Origin: DASZHJ01 sp035581425
GTDB taxonomy: Bacteria; Pseudomonadota; Alphaproteobacteria; ATCC43930; CGMCC-115725
NCBI GenBank assembly: GCA_035581425.1
Contig: DATJVP010000028.1
Span: 1 to 10,116 of the forward strand
Reading direction: 5' to 3'
Length of the DNA: 10,116 nucleotides
The translations under genes were made by a program, and so were the position numbers. Below, one piece after another: positions 5,218 through 10,116 of the stretch; the stretch's first letter is position 1, and each line of letters starts with the position of its first letter. Under the pieces are notes generated by a model, which worked only from the letters and a program-made list of their open reading frames with translations, did not search any database and was not told the DNA's origin.

Positions 5218-6357
5218 ATGAACGACGCAGTGGAAGTCAGTTCGCATGCCGCCGGAACGGGCTCGCAATTCGCCGGGGGCTCGAGTGCCCCGATGAAGGG
5301 CCTACCTTGGAACATCCTTACTCTCCTCCTCGCGGGCATCTTCACCATCCTTGCATTCGCCGTTCTCTACGTGTCCGGCTCGATAGCAGTTCCGATTATC
5401 TGCGCCTTTCTGCTGAACCTGCTGCTGCAGCCCGCGATGAAGCTGCTCGTGGGCTTGCGCATTCCGAAATCGATTGCGGCGGTGCTGCTGATCCTCGTCT
5501 TCTTGGGCGGACTCGGTCTCGTCTGCGTGACGATATCGACGCCGGCGGCGGAATGGATATCGAAAGGCCCGGAAAAGTTGACCAAGCTGCAGGACCGAAT
5601 TTCGTCCCTGATGAGCCCGATCGAGGCGGTGCGCCAGGTGAGCAAAGAGGTCGACATCATCGCCACGGGCTCCGATGCGGCCGCGACAGCGCCCGCTAGC
5701 ACCGCGCTCGGCGTCAGCACCATGCTCTTCAGCGGCACGCGCGCCATCGCGACCGGCCTCGGCACGCTGGTGCTTCTATTGTTCTTCCTTCTCGTGACCG
5801 GCGATCTCTTCCTGCGTCGGCTGGTGGAGGTATTACCGACGCTCTCGAACAAGAAGCAGGCGGTCGACATCGCGCGCGAGATCGAGCGCAACATTTCGAC
5901 CTATCTGGTGACAATCACCATGATGAACGCCGGCGTCGGCGTGGCGACCGGAATCCTCACCTATCTCTGCGGTGTTCCCAACCCGAGCCTTTGGGGGGCG
6001 ATGGCTTTCGCCCTCAACTATCTCCTGATTCTGGGCCCGCTCGGATTGATGGTCATTCTGTTCCTCGTTGGCCTCGTCACCTTCGACACCTTCACCCAGG
6101 CGATGGTGCCAGTGGTGGGGTACCTCGTCATTCACATCGTCGAGGGAGCCGTCACGCCCATGCTGGTCGCGCGGAAATTCGAGCTCAATCCCGTGATCGT
6201 CATCATCTCGCTCGTTTTCTGGTACTGGATGTGGGGGATTTCCGGCGCGCTGGTGTCGGTGCCCCTGCTCACCAGCTTCAAGATCGTGTGCGATCGCATC
6301 GAGTCGCTCATGCCGCTCGGGCATTTCCTGGGCGGTGAAGGCGGAAATGGCGCTTGA
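5218..6357 (+). CDS. AI-2E family transporter (PerM/TqsA type membrane protein)
   Basis: 379 residues from ATG 5218. Predicted membrane helices lie at about 31-50, 55-73, 84-107, 178-196, 234-252, 258-290 (two), 297-312 and 325-355. A soluble stretch (110-176) follows the third helix, as in this family. Family marks near the end are EGAVTPMLVARKFELNPVIV (309-328) and GALVSVPLLTSFKIVCD (343-359). Members include TqsA (AI-2 signal export) and bacterial ion antiporters, so the substrate here cannot be named. An in-frame ATG at 5146 would add 24 residues but lacks a ribosome site and coincides with the predicted transcription start; 5218 follows GGTGGGG at very short spacing. The 3' end overlaps the NRAMP-like gene by 11 bases, so the two are probably translated together. 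Confidence 0.88.
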   Translation: MNDAVEVSSHAAGTGSQFAGGSSAPMKGLPWNILTLLLAGIFTILAFAVLYVSGSIAVPIICAFLLNLLLQPAMKLLVGLRIPKSIAAVLLILVFLGGLGLVCVTISTPAAEWISKGPEKLTKLQDRISSLMSPIEAVRQVSKEVDIIATGSDAAATAPASTALGVSTMLFSGTRAIATGLGTLVLLLFFLLVTGDLFLRRLVEVLPTLSNKKQAVDIAREIERNISTYLVTITMMNAGVGVATGILTYLCGVPNPSLWGAMAFALNYLLILGPLGLMVILFLVGLVTFDTFTQAMVPVVGYLVIHIVEGAVTPMLVARKFELNPVIVIISLVFWYWMWGISGALVSVPLLTSFKIVCDRIESLMPLGHFLGGEGGNGA

Positions 6358-7633
6358 AGCCGCGCTCCCGACGGGCCGGCGGTCTCGGCTCTGGCAACTT
6401 CTCGGACCCGGGCTTATCACCGGGGCCTCCGACGACGATCCCAGCGGCATCGCCACCTATTGCCAGGCCGGGGCGCAGCTCGGCTACGGCATCTCCTGGG
6501 TGATGCTTTTCACCTATCCCTTGATGACCGTGACGCAAGAGATCAGCGCGCGGATCGGCCGCGTCACCGGCGACGGCATCGCCGGAAACATGCGGCGCCA
6601 TTATTCGCCCTGGCTCCTGCAAAGCGTGGTCGGCCTGCTGCTGCTCGCGAACGTCATCAATCTCGGCGCCGATCTCAGTGCCATGGGCGAGGCCACGCGA
6701 TTGCTGGTCGGCGGTCCCACGGAAATCTACATCGTCGCGTTCACGGTCGTCTGCGCCGGAGCACAGATTTTTTTCGACTACGCGCGCTACGTCTCGATCC
6801 TCAAGTGGTCGACGCTGAGCCTCTTCGCCTATTTCGGCGTGCTCATGGCGATTCGTATTCCCTGGGGCGAGGTCGCATACCATCTTGTGGTGCCGTCGCT
6901 CGCGCTCGATGCGGGCTTCGTCACCACCCTTGTCGCGGTGTTGGGGACGACGATCAGCCCCTATCTTTTCTTCTGGCAGTCCTCGCAGGAGGCGGAAGAC
7001 ATCCGCGAGGATCCCAAGCGCGATCCCCTGGTGAAGGCGCCCGCGCAGGCGCGCGGGGCTTTCGGGCGGATCCGGATCGACACCTATCTCGGGATGGCGC
7101 TCTCCAATCTGGTGGGGCTTGCCATCATCGTCACTGCGGCAGCGACGCTCAATGCCAGCGGCGCGACGACGGTCGAGACCGCGACGCAAGCCGCCGAGGC
7201 ACTGCGCCCGCTCGCCGGTCCCTTTGCATTCGCACTATTTGCGATGGGGATCATCGCAACGGGCATGCTCGCCGTTCCCGTATTGGCGGGCTCCGCGGCT
7301 TACGCGATCAGCGAGGCTTGCAACTGGCCGGTGGGATTGGGGCGGCGTCCCGCGAAAGCGCGGGCATTTTATGGGGCGGTCGCCGTCGCGACCTTCGTTG
7401 GCGCAGGTATCGCCTTCTCGCCCATCGATCCCATAAGAGCGCTCTATTGGTCCGCCGTCGTCAACGGCGTCATCTCCGCTCCCGTCATGGCCGCAATCAT
7501 GGCGCTGGCATCCAGGCGCAAAGTCATGGGAAGGTTCACGCTCCCCCTGTGGCTCACACTCTTGGGCTGGCTCACTGCGGGCGTCATGGCGCTGAGCTCC
7601 GGCACTTTCCTTATATTGGCGCTCGTCCCGTGA
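6347..7633 (+). CDS. NRAMP-family metal ion transporter, divergent clade
   Basis: 428 residues from ATG 6347 (a GTG at 6335 would add four). About eleven membrane helices. The first carries GPGLITGASDDDPSGIATY; canonical NRAMP/MntH proteins have DPGN here for metal binding, while this one has DPSG (D31-G34). Helix 6 reads GTTISPYLFFWQ (200-211) where manganese/iron carriers have an Ala-Met-Pro-His motif, so the metal-coordinating Met and His are absent. The following loop, SSQEAEDIREDPKRDP, is typical of this subgroup. Fold and family are clear; the changed site suggests another ion (related clades include the NRAMP-related magnesium transporters), but substrate is inference. It overlaps the AI-2E-type gene by 11 bases with AAGGCGG just upstream of the ATG, so it is the second gene of an operon. 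No clear terminator follows. Confidence 0.88.
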   Translation: MALEAALPTGRRSRLWQLLGPGLITGASDDDPSGIATYCQAGAQLGYGISWVMLFTYPLMTVTQEISARIGRVTGDGIAGNMRRHYSPWLLQSVVGLLLLANVINLGADLSAMGEATRLLVGGPTEIYIVAFTVVCAGAQIFFDYARYVSILKWSTLSLFAYFGVLMAIRIPWGEVAYHLVVPSLALDAGFVTTLVAVLGTTISPYLFFWQSSQEAEDIREDPKRDPLVKAPAQARGAFGRIRIDTYLGMALSNLVGLAIIVTAAATLNASGATTVETATQAAEALRPLAGPFAFALFAMGIIATGMLAVPVLAGSAAYAISEACNWPVGLGRRPAKARAFYGAVAVATFVGAGIAFSPIDPIRALYWSAVVNGVISAPVMAAIMALASRRKVMGRFTLPLWLTLLGWLTAGVMALSSGTFLILALVP

Positions 7634-7708
7634 ACCCGGAAAACTCTCGCGTGCATTGGAACTGCTGCGGATAAACCCTATCTTCTATGGCAGCGGAGGC
7701 CGCCGCAA

Positions 7709-7737
7709 TTGACAACCGAGCCCGCAACGCGATTCAA
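7709..7737 (+). promoter_or_regulatory. Possible housekeeping promoter for the response regulator
   Basis: TTGACA (7709-7714) is an exact sigma-70 -35 box; 17-18 bases on lies ATTCAAA (7732-7738), a poor -10 box. A start near 7745 would precede the ATG at 7800 by about 55 bases. A GGAAC at 7658-7662 has no matching -10 element. Confidence 0.3.
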
Positions 7738-7799
7738 ATGCCGTCTGGCCAGGCTCGACCATTCGAGTACGATCGATGGTCGAAGAGGATGAACGACCG

Positions 7800-8603
7800 A
7801 TGACTCCCAACGGATCCTCGCCGCCGCCGGCGTCGAAATCGGGGGAAGCCGCCGATGCTTCCATCCGCTCGACGCGGATATTGCTCGTCGACGACGATGA
7901 GACCTTTCGCGAATCCCTGAGTCTGACGCTCGCCGACGAGGGGTTCGGTGTCACGGCGATGCCCGACGGAGCTTCGGCGCTGGCGTGCCTCGCCAACGGC
8001 GAGCTCCCGGATGTCATTCTTCTGGATTGGCGCATGCCCGGCATGAGCGGGCTCGAAGTGCTGCAGACACTGCGCCAGCGCGGCATCAAGACACCCGTCA
8101 TCTTCCTGACGGGCCTCACCGACGACGTGTTCGAGGAGAAAGCTCTGGCAAGCGGCGCGGTCGACTTCATCGACAAATCCCGCCGCTGGCCCATCCTCGT
8201 GCGGCGCATCGAGCTGGTCGCGGAAGCGACCGCGGCAACAGCCGAGCGCGTGGAATCTCCGGAAGCGGTCCGAGTGGGCTCCCTCGAGCTGCGCTTCGAC
8301 ATCAATCGCGCGCGCTGGGCGGGGCATACGCTCGATCTCACCTTGACCGAGTTCCGAATCCTGGCGCTTCTGGTGAATAGCCCCGGCGAGGACATCTCCT
8401 ATCGGGCCGTTTACGATCTCGTCCGCGGGAAGGATTTCGCGGCCGGCCAAGGACCCGAAGGCTATCGCGTCAATGTCCGCACCTTCATCAAGCGCATCCG
8501 CAACAAGTTCCGCGCGCTCGACCCCGACTTCGACCGAATCAAGAATTATGCGGGCTTCGGCTATCGCTGGGTCGTAGACGAGGCGTCTGCGCCCGAGGCT
8601 TAG
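7800..8603 (+). CDS. OmpR-family response regulator (receiver plus winged helix)
   Basis: 267 residues from ATG 7800, chosen for GAGGA ten bases upstream; ATG 7776 would add eight residues but has no ribosome site. After a Ser/Pro/Ala-rich lead (1-23) comes a receiver domain, 25-140: acidic D31/D32, phospho-acceptor D76 in ILLDWRMPGMSG, T104 and K126. The DNA-binding winged helix spans about 157-260 (LTLTEFRILALLVNSPGE, GYRVNVRTFIKRIRNKFR, and the closing YAGFGYRWV). By family, phosphorylation of D76 drives dimerisation and promoter binding. The end resembles ChvI-type regulators (DFDRIKNYAGFGYRW), but the similarity is not enough to name it. No kinase gene is adjacent, so it is an orphan unless served by the hybrid kinase at 2653. 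K126 is followed by Ser instead of the usual Pro. Confidence 0.9.
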   Translation: MTPNGSSPPPASKSGEAADASIRSTRILLVDDDETFRESLSLTLADEGFGVTAMPDGASALACLANGELPDVILLDWRMPGMSGLEVLQTLRQRGIKTPVIFLTGLTDDVFEEKALASGAVDFIDKSRRWPILVRRIELVAEATAATAERVESPEAVRVGSLELRFDINRARWAGHTLDLTLTEFRILALLVNSPGEDISYRAVYDLVRGKDFAAGQGPEGYRVNVRTFIKRIRNKFRALDPDFDRIKNYAGFGYRWVVDEASAPEA

Positions 8604-8613
8604 CCCGGCCCGA

Positions 8614-8636
8614 CGCGGCGGTTTCGCGACGCCGCG
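8614..8636 (+). terminator. Weak hairpin after the response regulator
   Basis: Arms CGCGGCG (8614-8620) and CGCCGCG (8630-8636) with a 9-base loop, starting ten bases past the stop codon. No T-run follows, so it could stabilise the 3' end or assist factor-dependent termination rather than act as a classical terminator. Confidence 0.35.
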
Positions 8637-8680
8637 CGAAGCACGCGAAAGCAGCGCGCGCAATTAGCGAGAGAGGCGGT

Positions 8681-8705
8681 GGAACCTCGTCTTCGTCGGG
8701 GTGTT
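8681..8705 (+). promoter_or_regulatory. EcfG-type promoter candidate for the hydrophilic protein gene
   Basis: GGAAC (8681-8685), 16 bases, then TGTT (8702-8705). The expected start is near 8712, giving a leader of about 42 bases to the ATG at 8754. The -10 box differs from CGTT at one base. Confidence 0.65.
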
Positions 8706-8753
8706 TCCTCGCAAGCAGCCGATTCCGGCTGTTTCATCTGTAAGGAGACACCC

Positions 8754-8990
8754 ATGACCACCGAACAGAACCGGCAGCGAGACCAGGCCGGGCGTCCGCT
8801 TCAGAAGGAAGAGGAGAACTTTGCGCCGGACACCCGTCCGGGTCAGCAGCACCAGCAGAAGCCGGCCCAGGGTGGATTCGACAAGACCGGCCGCAACCCT
8901 CAGGACGAGAACACGGGGGATTCCGGCCAGAAGGATCGCGACACGACGAACCCGGATACGCGCCGCGACGACAAGGGCATGAAGCGCTGA
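8754..8990 (+). CDS. Small, highly hydrophilic, probably disordered stress protein
   Basis: 78 residues made almost only of Gln, Asn, Asp, Glu, Lys, Arg, Gly, Pro and Thr. By my reading there is no Ile, Val, Cys, Trp or Tyr, one Leu (L16) and two Phe (F23, F42). Segments include QKEEENFAPD, RPGQQHQQKPAQGGFDKTGR and NPDTRRDDKGMKR. Such a chain should be unfolded and water-retaining, like hydrophilins or LEA-type protectants; that role is inference and I do not recognise a named family. The ATG at 8754 has an ideal AGGAGA site (8743-8748), a GGAAC-N16-TGTT promoter upstream and a strong terminator downstream, so it is a self-contained gene. A GTG at 8679 in the same frame lies within the promoter and is rejected as the start. 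Confidence 0.78.
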   Translation: MTTEQNRQRDQAGRPLQKEEENFAPDTRPGQQHQQKPAQGGFDKTGRNPQDENTGDSGQKDRDTTNPDTRRDDKGMKR

Positions 8991-9028
8991 AGTCGGGTTC
9001 AATAAGACTCTCTGGATAAAATCTCATG

Positions 9029-9061
9029 GAAGGGCGGCTCGATGGCCGCCCTTCATTTTTT
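9029..9061 (+). terminator. Intrinsic terminator after the hydrophilic protein gene
   Basis: Perfect 10-bp arms GAAGGGCGGC (9029-9038) and GCCGCCCTTC (9045-9054), a 6-base loop, then ATTTTTT (9055-9061). It separates this gene from the convergent YqjE/YqjD-like operon. Confidence 0.92.
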
Positions 9062-9087
9062 CTGCACGGAGATGAAGCGGTAAGCTC

Positions 9088-9525
9088 TCAATGATCGTCG
9101 GCGGAATGACGCTCGCGATCGACGTAGAGACCCGTGAGAAACGCCGCCAGAATCGACGCGCCCTTGTTCTGTCGCACGAGGTCCTCAGCGCCGTTGAGCA
9201 ACAGCGCCAGATCCGCGTGAGCCCGTGGAGCTCGCTGAGCAGCCGCCCGCTGCCGCGAGGCCCGCAATCGATTGCCGACGAGAAAGGCAATGAGGCCGAG
9301 GCAGAGCAAAACGCAAGCCACCGCGAGATGTCCGCGGGTGGCTCCGAGAACGTCCACAAGGTAATCCGACAGCGCGGCAATCCCGAAAGCTGCGGCAATG
9401 CAGGATAATGCGATCCCGAAAGCCATGGATATCGTGGCGCCGGTCACATGCGAGCTCGCTCGCGCTCGCAAACCCGCGATGCCGATGCGCGCCACCGAAG
9501 CGACGAGATCCGCCCCCGAGAACAT
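9088..9525 (-). CDS. YqjE-like (putative phage-holin superfamily) membrane protein
   Basis: 145 residues. An amphipathic start (MFSGADLVASVARIGIAGLR) is followed by two membrane helices at about 31-55 (TISMAFGIALSCIAAAFGIA) and 66-86 (HLAVACVLLCLGLIAFLVGN), a basic, Ala-rich cytoplasmic segment (87-104), and a second weakly hydrophobic stretch near 122-134. This plan matches YqjE-type proteins, grouped with a phage holin superfamily; they are not lytic holins and their function is unknown. The ATG at 9525 has AGGA six to eight bases upstream. It begins 12 bases after the stop of the YqjD-like gene, reproducing the yqjD-yqjE order of enterobacteria. The family assignment rests on layout and topology more than on sequence motifs. 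Confidence 0.7.
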   Translation of the reverse strand: MFSGADLVASVARIGIAGLRARASSHVTGATISMAFGIALSCIAAAFGIAALSDYLVDVLGATRGHLAVACVLLCLGLIAFLVGNRLRASRQRAAAQRAPRAHADLALLLNGAEDLVRQNKGASILAAFLTGLYVDRERHSADDH

Positions 9526-9537
9526 GGCCGATCCTAT

Positions 9538-9843
9538 CTATCGACTGAGCAGGCGGCTGCTGATCATGCCGAGCCCGAAGGCGATCATGAGGCTCGTGAG
9601 CGGCCGCTCTTCGACCCGCTGGCTGATCGCATCGACCGATCGCTGACCTCCGGCGCGGACATTCCGGTAGATCCGCTGGGTCTCGTCGCTCAGGCGCTGC
9701 ACCATATCTTCCGTGGCGCCTTTGGCGGTGTCGTTGCTGCCATTCTTCAGATGCTCCATGAGAGTCGCGAGGTTGTCGCGAAGCGAGGCGATATCGTTCC
9801 CGATTTCCGACAGGTCGGAGTGGTTTTTGCTCTGGGCCTTCAT
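9538..9843 (-). CDS. YqjD/ElaB-like (DUF883-type) membrane-anchored protein
   Basis: 101 residues. The body is a long charged helix (about 10-75: DLSEIGNDIASLRDNLATLM, then EDMVQRLSDETQRIYRNVRA). It ends in the classic C-terminal anchor ERPLTSLMIAFGLGMISSRL, a membrane helix with a Gly-x-Gly core and an arginine end, as in E. coli YqjD, ElaB and YgaM. In E. coli YqjD is an inner-membrane protein of stationary phase that binds ribosomes and depends on the general stress sigma factor; a similar role here is inference. The ATG at 9843 has a strong AGGAGGGA site six bases upstream. It is the first gene of a two-gene operon with the YqjE-like gene. A GGAAC-N17-TGTT promoter (9921-9896) lies at a fitting distance, in keeping with stress control. 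Confidence 0.82.
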   Translation of the reverse strand: MKAQSKNHSDLSEIGNDIASLRDNLATLMEHLKNGSNDTAKGATEDMVQRLSDETQRIYRNVRAGGQRSVDAISQRVEERPLTSLMIAFGLGMISSRLLSR

Positions 9844-9895
9844 CGTGGATCCCTCCTCGAAATGGGCGGCCCGGCGGAGCGCGGGCTAGCGAGAT

Positions 9896-9921
9896 AACAC
9901 CCAGCGGGGGTCCGGGGTTCC
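9896..9921 (-). promoter_or_regulatory. EcfG-type promoter candidate for the yqjD/yqjE-like operon
   Basis: On the reverse strand GGAAC (9921-9917), 17 bases, then TGTT (9899-9896). The transcript would begin near 9889, about 45 bases before the ATG at 9843. Confidence 0.62.
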
Positions 9922-9981
9922 TACGGGCCCGCTAACGCACCTCGCGATGAAAACCGCTCGCAATTCACGCTTGCACTCCCC

Positions 9982-10006
9982 GGAACCAATCCGCTTCCGC
10001 GGGCTT
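9982..10006 (+). promoter_or_regulatory. Weak stress-type promoter candidate for the gene at the right edge
   Basis: GGAAC (9982-9986), 16 bases, then GCTT (10003-10006). It satisfies the loose GGAAC-N18-TT form but lacks the G of the -10 box. The distance to the ATG at 10070 (about 55 bases from a start near 10013) is suitable. A second GGAAC at 10041-10045 has no -10 element. Confidence 0.3.
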
Positions 10007-10069
10007 AGGTGTGGGAATCGAGCGGGCCGACACTCGGACCGGAACCATCTCGTAGATACGGAGATCGAC

Positions 10070-10116
10070 ATGCCTCGCGGCGACAAATCCGGCTACACGG
10101 AGAAGCAGAAGCGGCA
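10070..10116 (+). CDS. Small conserved alphaproteobacterial protein starting MPRGDKSGYT (5' end only)
   Basis: Fifteen full codons are visible: MPRGDKSGYTEKQKR, open to the window edge. The start matches a family of small proteins (about 50-70 residues) common in rhizobia and relatives that begin MP(K/R)GDKSxYT(D/E)KQKR and continue with a helical, charged region; from memory some are labelled plasmid stabilisation proteins, without good functional support. The ATG at 10070 has GGAG (10060-10063) six bases upstream. A longer antisense frame covers the same bases but has no protein-like features. It completes the run of small stress-type genes on this side of the window. Confidence 0.7.
   Translation, partial: MPRGDKSGYTEKQKR

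Noticed and set aside
4021..5268. Antisense open frame of 415 codons over the kinase end, the terminator and the sRNA candidate
   Set aside because: It runs through a terminator and two promoters and opposes well-conserved HATPase and receiver motifs.
6308..7189. Antisense open frame over the NRAMP-like gene
   Set aside because: The + strand encodes a clear NRAMP protein; the antisense product is charged and unlike any family.
7734..8663. Antisense open frame over the response regulator
   Set aside because: Shadow of the receiver/winged-helix gene, with no supporting ribosome site.
1..10116. tRNA, rRNA, CRISPR repeats, insertion sequences and att sites
   Set aside because: No cloverleaf, ribosomal core sequence, spaced repeat array, transposase motif or terminal inverted repeats were found by reading both strands.

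Overview
This GC-rich window most likely comes from an alphaproteobacterium of the Hyphomicrobiales (Rhizobiales). The evidence is protein style (YjbJ/CsbD-like, YqjD/YqjE-like, a small protein starting MPRGDKSGYT, a PAS/HisKA hybrid kinase) and, above all, repeated intergenic copies of GGAAC-N16/17-xGTT. That pattern resembles promoters read by EcfG/RpoE2-type sigma factors, which run the alphaproteobacterial general stress response. There is no rRNA, tRNA, CRISPR array, transposase or integrase.

Layout. 1-314 (-): 5' end of a HAMP-domain sensor protein. 315-682: non-coding, with some fold-back structure. 683-910 (+): CsbD/YjbJ-like stress protein, ending in a strong terminator. 969-1175 (-): very proline-rich small protein, divergent from 1348-1806 (+), a small membrane protein; a GGAAC-type promoter faces each of these two. 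1845-2357 (+): ABC exporter membrane domain that seems to have lost its middle. 2361-2546 (+): possible one-helix membrane peptide. 2653-4944 (+): hybrid histidine kinase (CHASE3-PAS-HisKA-HATPase-REC). 4988-5093 (+): promoter, hairpin and terminator that look like an independent small RNA gene. 5218-7633 (+): two overlapping transporter genes, AI-2E family then a divergent NRAMP-family member. 7800-8603 (+): OmpR-type response regulator. 8754-8990 (+): very hydrophilic, probably disordered small protein. 9843-9088 (-): two-gene operon of YqjD/ElaB-like and YqjE-like membrane proteins. 10070 to the edge (+): start of another small stress-associated protein.

How it fits together. The window reads as a stress-response neighbourhood: several short proteins and one candidate sRNA sit behind similar promoters, mixed with signalling proteins (HAMP sensor, hybrid kinase, response regulator) and membrane transporters. 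The sigma factor and its PhyR/NepR regulators are not in the window, so regulon membership is inferred from promoter pattern only. The main points to check are the sRNA candidate at about 5020-5093 with a CTCCTCCC (anti-Shine-Dalgarno-like) stretch, the clustering of GGAAC-type promoters, the internally shortened ABC permease, and the altered metal-site motifs in the NRAMP-like protein.
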